Assembly: GCA_964555065.1 (NCBI GenBank)
Contig: CAZKRB010000004.1
Location: forward strand, 13,213-77,212
DNA length: 64,000 nt
Direction of reading: 5' to 3'
DNA from: Syntrophus sp964555065
GTDB lineage: Bacteria; Desulfobacterota; Syntrophia; Syntrophales; Syntrophaceae
Each line of letters begins with the position of its first letter. Within the stretch, counting starts at the first letter, position 1. Both the position numbers and the translations under genes were made by a program. This document shows positions 26,340 through 34,299 of this stretch, piece by piece. The notes under the pieces are model-generated. The model had not been told where the DNA came from, did no database searches, and saw nothing but the letters and a program-made list of their open reading frames with translations.

Positions 26340-27356
26340 ATGAAACCATTTCTTATGATCGTCCGAACGGTCCTCATCGGGCTCTCACTGGGTTTGCTTT
26401 TAAGTTGCGCCGATCTTGAAAATATCGTTAAGGATAAATCATCGCTTCCCCCGCTGACTCCTCGGGTTTACGTTGCCAATGAAAGCTCCAATTCGGTCAC
26501 CGTCATTGATGCGCTGACATTCCAGGTGATTGCCACCGTCGACGCCAAGAACTTTTCGACCCATGATCTGGCCCTGACCCGGAATGGAACGCGCCTGTAT
26601 GCGACCAACATGGCTTCCGGGCGTCTTTCCGTCATCGATACCCGATCGCTCGAAACGATTGCTTCCATCTACACCGGAAGCCGCAGCCATGTGGTAGCCC
26701 TCACCAATGACAACCGGTTCGCCTGGGTGGCCAATATCGGCGATGACACCATCTCCGTCGTGGATACGGAAGACTTCCGCGTCGTAGGCGCCTTGGCCGT
26801 CGGAAAAGGACCCACCGGACTGACTTTTTCCCGGGATGGCCGTTTCGCCTATGTGAGCAATCAGGGCGACCGGACTGTTGCCGTGGTGGACGCCGCGACC
26901 TATCGGGTCATCCGGACCATCCTGGTCGGCAACAATCCCCACTTCCTGACCCTGGGACCCGATGGGCGCATCTGGGGGGCCAATTCCGGGGACGATAACA
27001 TTTATGTGATCGATCCCGCCACCCAGACCAAAGTCGCGACCATCAAAGTCGGCCCCAATCCCCAGCAGATTGCTTTCGCCTATAAAGGCATGCAGGGCCC
27101 GAACGCCTATGTCACCGTGAGTGGCGCGAACCAAGTCGCCGTTTTGAGCATCGACAACCCCAGAATGAAGATTGTGGAACGCATTTCCGTGGGCGTCAGG
27201 CCGAACGGCATCCTGGCGAATCCGGAAGGCACGCGGATTTATGTCGGGAATGAGGGTTCCAATGACCTGTATGTGTTCGACACCGGGACCAGCACCCGCC
27301 TCGCCACCGTTCCCGTGGGACAGAAGCCTATCCGGGTGGTGATGTCGCGCCAGTAG
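26340..27356 (+). CDS. YVTN-type beta-propeller lipoprotein
   Basis: 338 residues. A signal peptide ending in the lipobox LLLSC (Cys about residue 23) predicts a lipid-anchored periplasmic or outer-membrane protein. The rest is a seven-blade propeller of about 42-residue repeats, each with the pattern VYVANESSNSVTVIDA, seen again as AWVANIGDDTISVVDT, AYVSNQGDRTVAVVDA and IYVGNEGSNDLYVFDT. Such domains are protein- or surface-binding scaffolds. A strong AGGAGGAG ribosome site fixes ATG 26340 over the upstream ATG. The FecR-domain gene follows after 30 bases. Confidence 0.9.
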   Translation: MKPFLMIVRTVLIGLSLGLLLSCADLENIVKDKSSLPPLTPRVYVANESSNSVTVIDALTFQVIATVDAKNFSTHDLALTRNGTRLYATNMASGRLSVIDTRSLETIASIYTGSRSHVVALTNDNRFAWVANIGDDTISVVDTEDFRVVGALAVGKGPTGLTFSRDGRFAYVSNQGDRTVAVVDAATYRVIRTILVGNNPHFLTLGPDGRIWGANSGDDNIYVIDPATQTKVATIKVGPNPQQIAFAYKGMQGPNAYVTVSGANQVAVLSIDNPRMKIVERISVGVRPNGILANPEGTRIYVGNEGSNDLYVFDTGTSTRLATVPVGQKPIRVVMSRQ

Positions 27357-27386
27357 GCGGGGAATGAAAATCGAGAGGAGGAAACC

Positions 27387-28709
27387 ATGACGACTTCAAG
27401 CCGCTCTGGAAGAACGTGCGCACAGGACCGGCACTTTGTTCCGCTCTTGTGCGTCCTGTACCTGTTCCTGTCCACCTTTTCGATGCCGGGCCAAGCCGAG
27501 AGCGCCGCCGTCGGAACCGCCAGAGAGGCCATCGGCACTCTGGTCATCGTGCGGGTGGATGGGATCGAGGAGCGTCTGCGGGGAGAGGGCGCGTTGGCGC
27601 TTTTTGAAGGGGATGTGCTGCGCACCGATGGGCAGAGCAGTGCCCTGATTGAACTGAACGACGGCATTCAGGTGGGGCTTGACCGAAACACCAGCTTCAA
27701 GATTATTTCCCGCTGGGAAAAGGAGCAGGGGAGCACCCGCATCCTCCGCCTGAAAGAGGGCGTGATCTGGGTAAAAATTTCGGGCGGGTCGAAGCGGTTC
27801 GAGGTGGAAACGCCGGTGGCCATCGCGGCCGTCAAGGGGACGGAATTCATCATTGAAACCCTGAAAAACGGCAACAGCACCTTGACCGTCATCGAAGGCC
27901 TGGTTGAGTTCGGCACGGCGTTCGGGACGTGCCCGATCCGCACCTCTACGGTCAGCTATGCGGTTCCCGGAAGGAAATGCACAAAACCGGCGAAGGTGGA
28001 TGTTAAGCCGGCCGTCCATTGGACTGCGAAATTGCGCGGCGGGGCCGCGGCGCCACCTCCGCCACCTCCGCCTGCCCCGGCGCCACCGGCAGAAACCGCC
28101 ACCGCACTGCCGGTATTCTGGCCGCCACCGGAGGCTTCCACGCGCCAGAAAATCCCGCGTGATCTCCTGGCGCCCAGGACGGCCCAGGGACAGACCTGGG
28201 GAAGCGTCGCCGACAGACTGGAAAAAGCCCTGGCGGATAACGGTTATTCCAGCCCCGGCTATTACCTTGTTCCGCAGGGATTTGCTCTCATCAGCCAACT
28301 TGAGCGGATCAATCCCGACGCCACGCCGGCTCCATCCGAGGTGCGCTGGAAAATAAAAGTGGACCCCGTCAGCATCAGGCCCTTTAACCTGGAAGCTTAC
28401 CTGAAGGCATTGCTCGGTGAGGATGCAGGCTTGTTCCGGGTGATTGCCTTCGTCTTCACCCCGGTTCCCATTGTCACCAAGGGTAAAGCCACCATGGAAG
28501 CAGCCAGCGGGTGGGTGGAGGAAGGCGCTTCAACGCTTCCTCAGACCCTCTCCCAGCAGGCATATGGAGAGAACATGGAAGCCACCGCCCTGATCTATGA
28601 ATTCGAAGTGCCAAGCCGGGGCAAACCTGCCCGGCTGAACAAACCTTCCGGACACAATGGCCAGCAGCACTTGAAAGCGGCCAGGATCTTACAGGCATTG
28701 GGGGGCTGA
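27387..28709 (+). CDS. FecR-domain exported protein
   Basis: 440 residues. An N-terminal signal region (hydrophobic around residues 18-35) is followed by a FecR domain (about residues 45-200), recognisable by GDVLRTDGQSSALIELNDG, GVIWVKISGGSKRFEVETP, and AAVKGTEFII. A proline/alanine-rich linker (PPPPPPPAPAPPA) leads to a C-terminal domain of about 180 residues, unknown to me, containing GYYLVPQGFALISQLERI. FecR domains in this architecture are usually periplasmic sensing or binding modules, not sigma regulators; no sigma factor gene is adjacent. It is part of a transcript with the lipoprotein and the small membrane protein. Confidence 0.85.
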   Translation: MTTSSRSGRTCAQDRHFVPLLCVLYLFLSTFSMPGQAESAAVGTAREAIGTLVIVRVDGIEERLRGEGALALFEGDVLRTDGQSSALIELNDGIQVGLDRNTSFKIISRWEKEQGSTRILRLKEGVIWVKISGGSKRFEVETPVAIAAVKGTEFIIETLKNGNSTLTVIEGLVEFGTAFGTCPIRTSTVSYAVPGRKCTKPAKVDVKPAVHWTAKLRGGAAAPPPPPPPAPAPPAETATALPVFWPPPEASTRQKIPRDLLAPRTAQGQTWGSVADRLEKALADNGYSSPGYYLVPQGFALISQLERINPDATPAPSEVRWKIKVDPVSIRPFNLEAYLKALLGEDAGLFRVIAFVFTPVPIVTKGKATMEAASGWVEEGASTLPQTLSQQAYGENMEATALIYEFEVPSRGKPARLNKPSGHNGQQHLKAARILQALGG

Positions 28710-28711
28710 TT

Positions 28712-29137
28712 ATGCTTGTCGCGATGACCGCTGCAAGAAAAAAACTGGCCGTCGTCTGGTTCAGCGGAGCCGGTCTGACTTTGATTGCGCTGTACCTGCT
28801 CACTACCTTCGGCAACAAGGGGCACACGGCTGGGCTGTGGGACTGGTTTCTCCCGGCGGTCACCCCGAATCTCTCCCTGATTGTGGGGGTGATGTTCAAT
28901 GATCTCCGGAATAAAGAGTTGAAGAAGGAGTCCGTGGATTCCTTCCTGTACCGTCTTGCCCTTTGGCTGTCCCTTTTTTATCTCCTGCTGCTGTTTATCA
29001 CCCCCTTCCTTTCGCCTTTTTCGGATGCGTCCTTTGAGGCCTATCTTCAGAATTCGAAATTGCCCTTATCCGTGGTGCAGGCCCTGGCGACCACGGCCCT
29101 GGGCGCCTTTTACGTGGAACGCGAAGGTAAAACATGA
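28712..29137 (+). CDS. Small three-helix membrane protein
   Basis: 141 residues with three hydrophobic segments (about 14-32, 83-103 and a weaker C-terminal one). The ATG is two bases after the FecR-domain stop, so it is cotranslated. No family recognised. The neighbouring exported FecR-domain protein and lipoprotein suggest a membrane anchor for an envelope assembly. Confidence 0.7.
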   Translation: MLVAMTAARKKLAVVWFSGAGLTLIALYLLTTFGNKGHTAGLWDWFLPAVTPNLSLIVGVMFNDLRNKELKKESVDSFLYRLALWLSLFYLLLLFITPFLSPFSDASFEAYLQNSKLPLSVVQALATTALGAFYVEREGKT

Positions 29138-29252
29138 ATTCCAAGGGCGAGCGGCGCCAAAACCAGATGCCTCTTTGCCGCTTTCCAGGAGAAATCCGGG
29201 AACGTTAAATATTTTGTCGAGCCTCTGATGAGTGAGGGGAAGGAGATCAACC

Positions 29253-30551
29253 ATGCACGCTTTCGCAGAGAAACAGAAGGCAACTCAGCAATCCCCGTCT
29301 GCCGGGCTACCGTTACCCGGCCGGACCGGTTCAGGGCTAAGCCCGGAGGTGAAATCGATCCTGAACTTACAGCGTACGATAGGAAATCATGGGGCACAGC
29401 GATTGCTCCCCGGTGACGCTGAAGGCAGTCAGAAAGGTTCCGATCTCCCGGGGAAAGCCGGCTTGGCTCATGATTTCAGCCGGATTCCGGTGCATGCCCA
29501 TATCCGTCCCGTAATCCAGTCAAAACTCAAGATTGCTTCTACCGGGGACCTCTTCGAACAGGAGGCGGATCGCGCTGCAGAGCAGGTGATGCGCAGCCCC
29601 GGGACAACATCGGGGACAAGGGAACAGAAAGAAGGGAGCGGTGAGGCGATTCCTTGCACTGAGCAGACTCTTTCGCCACAGGAGAAATCCTTTTTTGAGT
29701 CCCGCTTCGGTCATGACTTCAGTCAGGTGCGGATCCATGCAGACGCGAGATCCGCCGAAATGGCAGAGGCGCTGAATGCCGAAGCGTTTACTTTCGGCAG
29801 CGATATTTACTTCAGCGCAGGGCGCCGAGCCCGGACCGCGAATGCCGGCCGGCTGCTGGCCCACGAACTGGTCCACGTGGTGCAGCAATCCCATATCGGG
29901 CCAACGCTTCAGCCCAAGCTCAGGTTAACCGGCACGACAGACCTTATCGAGCGCGTCATCGCAGTGCTGAACGGAAGCCTTCGTCGCTTTTACAACGTCT
30001 CTGTCGACACGTCAGGATATGTCAAGATTGACCCGATCCGCCCTGCGTTTACATCCTCACCAAAGGGTCCGAATGCACAGGAGAAGGCGCTGGCTGACCG
30101 GCTATGGTCGATGACAACAGAATCCGGGACCACGACCGTCGGCGTGGTCGCCGGGGGTGTGCCGATTGTTGGCAGCTACGAGCTGTCTCAGATTGACATC
30201 GCGGACATCGAAAGTTTGGGTAGCGGCCAGCCAGGCTGGAATTCGACTGCCGCACTCCTCCATGAACTCGTTGAACAGCGGGAGAAGCAGCTCGGCGCCA
30301 CTGCGGCACAACGGCGGTACGGATCGGAAACGACAGGAGCTCATGGACAAGGGCTGGCCGCGGAGCTCGGGATGATCGGCGCGACCCTGGAGTCCGACAC
30401 CGGGCTTGTCGGTGCGACAACCAACGCCGATGGAACGATGAATGGCTCCCGAACAGTCGTCTTCAAGTACCCGGATGGAACTCGATACCGCGTTGAGGTC
30501 ACGCTCTCGCATAACAATATCACGGGTGTGACGCGGACCAAGTTGCCGTGA
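29253..30551 (+). CDS. DUF4157 (eCIS-core) domain protein
   Basis: 432 residues. A LNLQRTIGNHGAQRLL motif near the N-terminus and the DUF4157 core (SRFGHDFSQVRIHADARSAEMAEAL, DIYFSAGRRA, LLAHELVHVVQQ) are clear. The core holds the HELVH metalloprotease-like zinc site. A partial earlier copy of the HDFSxIxVHA motif occurs around residue 75. The C-terminal 200 residues carry a second HELVE-type stretch (LLHELVEQREKQ), possibly a peptidase-like effector domain. DUF4157 proteins are common with extracellular contractile injection systems, but no tail genes are in the window. ATG 29253 follows AAGGAG; the upstream in-frame start is less likely. Confidence 0.85.
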   Translation: MHAFAEKQKATQQSPSAGLPLPGRTGSGLSPEVKSILNLQRTIGNHGAQRLLPGDAEGSQKGSDLPGKAGLAHDFSRIPVHAHIRPVIQSKLKIASTGDLFEQEADRAAEQVMRSPGTTSGTREQKEGSGEAIPCTEQTLSPQEKSFFESRFGHDFSQVRIHADARSAEMAEALNAEAFTFGSDIYFSAGRRARTANAGRLLAHELVHVVQQSHIGPTLQPKLRLTGTTDLIERVIAVLNGSLRRFYNVSVDTSGYVKIDPIRPAFTSSPKGPNAQEKALADRLWSMTTESGTTTVGVVAGGVPIVGSYELSQIDIADIESLGSGQPGWNSTAALLHELVEQREKQLGATAAQRRYGSETTGAHGQGLAAELGMIGATLESDTGLVGATTNADGTMNGSRTVVFKYPDGTRYRVEVTLSHNNITGVTRTKLP

Positions 30552-30700
30552 GCAGAGCAGTGGGAGACGGACGGAACCGGTCGCAACCACAAGGGAGGGT
30601 GTGATTTGAGCCGCTCTGGTGTTCTTTCGATGTGGGCACGGAACTGTTGGGCTTCCAACCCCCGTTGCGCAAAAATCGCGGAAGGAGTAACCAGCGTAAG

Positions 30701-31429
30701 ATGAAGAGCGTTAATGCCGGCAAGACGTTTCACGAGTGCCTGGATACCTATCTCGCCTCCCTTCCCCTTCCCGGGAGGAGACTGACCTCCGCCGATGTGG
30801 AGGAGGGGCAGCTCTGCAGGCAGGCTCTCATCCAAGGCGGTGCGGCGTCCGTTCCGGCGCTCCTGGACCGGTTGGGCGATCCGGATTTTTATGTCAAAGA
30901 CAGTTGCTATGACCTTGTGCTGGAAATCGGCAACCCGGCGAAAGATATCCTGTACGGAGAACTCGGCAGGAGAGGGCCGATCACGGACATTTGGATCATC
31001 GCCATGCTCAATTACCTCGGTGATGAACACGCGATGGACAGGCTTTGGGCATACCTGCGAGATCCTGACGACTATGTCCGGCACCTGAGCGCCCTGGCGC
31101 TGGCCTTCCAACTTCTTGATTCCTCCGAAGCGCCTCCGGAGGAACTCCTGGCGGTCCTTGTGGAGGCGCTCGGAAATGAACGGACCATTGAAGGGACGCC
31201 GTTCACGGTCGCCGGTTCCGCACTGGGCTGCCTGATTCGCTTGAGTGGAGAGAGTTTCCTCTCTCCACCAAGAAAGATTCAGTTCTACAACTATGAGCAT
31301 TTTCTTTACCCGCCTCCCATACACCCCTTCCCATTTTGCGCGGACTACATGACGAAGGCTGAGGAAGAGGAGAAGCGGCATATCCGCAGCCGAATCCAGG
31401 CATGGGTGGCGAGCCGGCTCCGTCGTTAG
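30701..31429 (+). CDS. HEAT-repeat-like protein
   Basis: 242 residues, helical, with at least two HEAT-like pairs: ASVPALLDRLGDPDFYVKDSCYDLVLEIG and MDRLWAYLRDPDDYVRHLSALALAFQLL. It has no signal peptide or membrane helix. The frame is open to 30632, but ATG 30701 (MKSVNAGKTF) with GGAAGGAG upstream is the more likely start. Repeat proteins of this sort are scaffolds or act on enzymes such as phycobilin lyases; no specific role is suggested. It lies downstream of the DUF4157 gene on the same strand, separated by 149 bases. Confidence 0.75.
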   Translation: MKSVNAGKTFHECLDTYLASLPLPGRRLTSADVEEGQLCRQALIQGGAASVPALLDRLGDPDFYVKDSCYDLVLEIGNPAKDILYGELGRRGPITDIWIIAMLNYLGDEHAMDRLWAYLRDPDDYVRHLSALALAFQLLDSSEAPPEELLAVLVEALGNERTIEGTPFTVAGSALGCLIRLSGESFLSPPRKIQFYNYEHFLYPPPIHPFPFCADYMTKAEEEEKRHIRSRIQAWVASRLRR

Positions 31430-31456
31430 CCCTCTCAGGTGACGGGAAAAGGAACG

Positions 31457-33014
31457 TCAGATCCGGAAAACGTCGGAGGATGCAATCAACTGCGCGATGC
31501 GCTCGATATCCCGGTCCAGGGGACGGTCTTCCGTGACTCTGGGGGATACCTTTCGCAGCTCGCCCAGCAGGGTCTCCAGGTGGGGACGGTGCCGGATCGT
31601 GCCGCGCAGCTCGCAGGCCTGAGCCGCCGCCAGCAGGTGAATGGACACGACCCGCTCGGTGAGCGTGCAGATCCGCGCGGCATCCCGGGCGGCGATGGTT
31701 CCCATGCTGACCTTGTCCTGGTTGTGGGANNNNNNNNNNCGTCGAGCGGGAGAAGGACCCTGCCGGCATGGTGTTCTTCAGCGCCTCGGCCGCCAGGGCG
31801 GACGTCGAGAGGGACATGGCCTTGAAGCCGTGATGGAATACGGCCTCCGGCCCCCGGATGCCCACGAGATCGGCCGGCAGTCCGCGGTTGTACTGGGGGG
31901 CCACCAGGAGCATCACCTGCCGGTCGGACATATCGGCGATCGAGGCCAGCGCAGCCTTGAGCGCGTCCATGGCGAAGGCCATGTGTCCGCCATAGAAATT
32001 GCCGCTCATGAGCGGCATCCCCGTTTCGGGATCGAAGATCGGATTGTCGTTGGAACTGTTGGCTTCGATGGCGACCCACTCGGATATCCAGCGCAGGGCA
32101 TCGTCCAGAACACCCGCAATCTGGGGCGTGCAGCGGATGGAGTAGGGGTCCTGAAGGCTCTCGGGGGAATTCTCCTCCAACTCGGACAGGTCGGCCAGGG
32201 TTTCCAGGAGTTGCAGCAGTTTCTGCGCAACCCGGATCTGTCCCGGAAAGGGTTTCGCCCGGCCGATTTCCCCATGGAAATGGTGCGCCTTTCCCTTCAG
32301 GGCATGGACCGTCAAGGCCGAGGCGCAGACCGCGGCATCGAGGATTCGCGCGGCCCGTTCAACGGCGGTCACCGCAATACCGGTCATGACGGAGGTGCCG
32401 TTCATCATGGAGAGATGCTCTTTCATCTGGAACGCGTAGGGGATGAGCTTCGCCCCGGTGATCGCTTCGGCGGCCGGCATCCGTCGGCCGCGGTAGAATA
32501 CCTCCCGCTCCCCGCCCAGGGTGGCGGCGATGTAGGACATGGGGGTCAGATCACCGGAGGCCCCGACGGAACCCTCGGAGGGGACAACGGGTGTAATGCC
32601 CAGGTTCAGGAAGGCGGCGATCTGCTCCAGCAGCGGCAGGGATACCCCCGAGTAGCCACGGGCAAGGCAAAGGAGGCGGCAGACCATGGCGGCGCGCGTT
32701 TCCTCGATGCCGAGGGGTTCGCCGGTGCCGCAGCCATGAAAGGGCAGGGGGCTGGCCCCGTTCTTTCTAAGGGTTTCTTCTTTGGGAAGGCGCTTGCCGC
32801 AGGATTTGCCATACCCGGTGTTGACGCCGTAGACGGGGATGCTCTTTTCCACCGCGTCGGCCAGCATGCTTTGCGAGCGTTCCATCCGGCCGACAAAGGC
32901 GTCCGCTTCACTGATTAGAACCTTGGCCATCCTTCTGGACACGGCGACGATTGCTTCGAGACTGACGCTTTGACCGCCGATGACCAACGTCGGGGTTCTT
33001 TTCTCTTTTTTCAT
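31457..33014 (-). CDS. Aromatic amino-acid ammonia-lyase (HAL/PAL/TAL family), interrupted by gap
   Basis: Eliminates ammonia from histidine or another aromatic amino acid. The MIO cofactor tripeptide Ala152-Ser153-Gly154 lies in SVGASGDLTPMSY; catalytic Tyr62 is in VYGVNTGYG; MNGTSVMTG and SSNDNPIF are also present. The selectivity region reads PFHGCGTGEPL, not the usual SH of HutH, so histidine is not certain. Ten N at 31730-31739 break the frame: the N-terminal part runs through FSRST, and HNQDKVSMGTIAARDAAR resumes in another frame and ends at the stop at 31457. The shift reflects the wrong gap length, not necessarily a broken gene. No hutU, hutI or hutG is nearby. Confidence 0.88.
31730..31739. 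other. Assembly gap (10 N)
   Basis: Ten unknown bases inside the ammonia-lyase gene. With the gap as given the gene is not a whole number of codons, so the true missing length differs from ten. Confidence 0.99.
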
Positions 33015-33043
33015 GGTCTTTCCTCTTACTCATTCTCCTAGTG

Positions 33044-33370
33044 TCATGTCAACTTTGAAATGTCGTAAATGATGTTGGGTGTGGCTCGGGCGGTTATTTC
33101 CTGTGTGATTTCGATAAGGGGGGACAGGTAGGAGGCCAGCGCGGCGATGAAAGCCGTTAAGAGGACGCTGCTGACGATCTTGCGCAGGGATTTCATCCAG
33201 ACGAAGGAATCCCCCGTTACGAAAGCGAATCCGAAACTCAGCATCGGGCCCATAAGCGGCGAAATCAGCATGGCGCCGATGATGACCGGGGCGCTGTTGA
33301 TCAGCGGGCCGTTGAGAGCAATGAGGTTGGCGATCGTCACGATGGTAAAATAGCCGGCGGATATCTCCAC
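33044..33370 (-). pseudogene. DUF389 membrane protein fragment
   Basis: 108-residue frame (GTG start as drawn, open further upstream) carrying the DUF389 core: INSAPVIIGAMLISPLMGPMLSFGFAFVTGD and then SPLIEITQEITARATPN. The family normally continues for several more helices after this point, but the frame stops at ISKLT, so it looks like a C-terminally truncated remnant. It sits 30 bases beyond the ammonia-lyase start on the same strand. A short functional variant cannot be excluded. Confidence 0.6.
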
Positions 33371-33506
33371 CTCTCCATGGATCTTCTTCCTGACACCCTG
33401 ATGGTTGACGGCGGGCAGCCTATTGCTGCAACCAACGGTTAAAGCGAAAGTCCATTTTTTTCAAAATATTCATGTTCATCAAAATATCCATCCGGCATCC
33501 TGCCGT

Positions 33507-34286
33507 CTAAAGGCAATCCCGCCCGTGAACAGATTGATTCAAGCGTATCATTTTATCAAGCAAGTCATGAATTTCCTTCTGCTCTGACAGGCAGAAATCC
33601 GCCAGGCTCCGCCCTTCACAGCCAACGCGAATCCCGCGGATGGCATCATGGGACAGACGGAACACGTCCTCGTCGGTTGCATCGTCCCCCACATAAACCG
33701 CCTTCAAGCAACCCGTGAGGCCCATGAGCTGCAAGAGCGCTTCACCCTTACGCGGCGCCTCATCCGGCAGGATGTTTTCAACGCATTTTCCCGCAATCCG
33801 CCGGGGAAATGGTTTTAATTGCCGAATGATCTCAATAATTTTCTTTGCCGCCACTTCTCGGTTCTCTGCCCTGCGATAATGGAGAGACAGAGTCGTCCCT
33901 TTATTTTCAATGACAATCCCGTCGTCGGAGCCTTGCGGCAGGAGCGTCTCCAACTGACTTTGCCATTGGCTGCAGCGCCTCCGGAATGCCTCTTCCTCCG
34001 TCTCCCTGCCGGGCAATCCTTCCGCTCCGTGGTTTCCAATCACAAAAAGGGGATGAAATCCCAGATGTGAACGGGCATCGGCACAGGCGCGTCCGCTGAT
34101 AATCGCAACCGGCGCCACCCGGCTGAGATTCGTCAGCTGTTCCCGAACCTCCTTTGGAATTTTGATCCGGGAAGGATCGTCAACAATGGGCGCCAGCGTG
34201 CCATCCAGATCGAAGGCAAAAAGGGTCGAAGTGTCGATAAATTCAAGGAGCGCGGCTTGGCCGGCTTCACTGAACAGAGGGATCAT
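33507..34286 (-). CDS. otsB: Trehalose-6-phosphate phosphatase
   Basis: HAD-superfamily phosphatase that removes phosphate from trehalose-6-phosphate. 259 residues from ATG 34286 (MIPLFSEAGQ), chosen because it begins 13 bases after the otsA stop; the frame is open to 34457 inside otsA. Motif I is FAFDLDGTLAPIV with the nucleophile Asp, motif II IISGR, and motif IV AVYVGDDATDEDVF. The lid-domain stretch ENKGTTLSLHYR is typical of OtsB. It is the last gene of the GH15-otsA-otsB operon. Confidence 0.95.
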   Translation of the reverse strand: MIPLFSEAGQAALLEFIDTSTLFAFDLDGTLAPIVDDPSRIKIPKEVREQLTNLSRVAPVAIISGRACADARSHLGFHPLFVIGNHGAEGLPGRETEEEAFRRRCSQWQSQLETLLPQGSDDGIVIENKGTTLSLHYRRAENREVAAKKIIEIIRQLKPFPRRIAGKCVENILPDEAPRKGEALLQLMGLTGCLKAVYVGDDATDEDVFRLSHDAIRGIRVGCEGRSLADFCLSEQKEIHDLLDKMIRLNQSVHGRDCL

Positions 34287-34299
34287 CGTACTTTCCCGG

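Noticed and set aside
31457..31739. Ammonia-lyase as a true pseudogene
   Set aside because: The frame change coincides with the run of N, so an assembly artefact explains it.
31641..32918. 425-residue plus-strand frame across the assembly gap
   Set aside because: Antisense to the ammonia-lyase and crosses the unknown bases.
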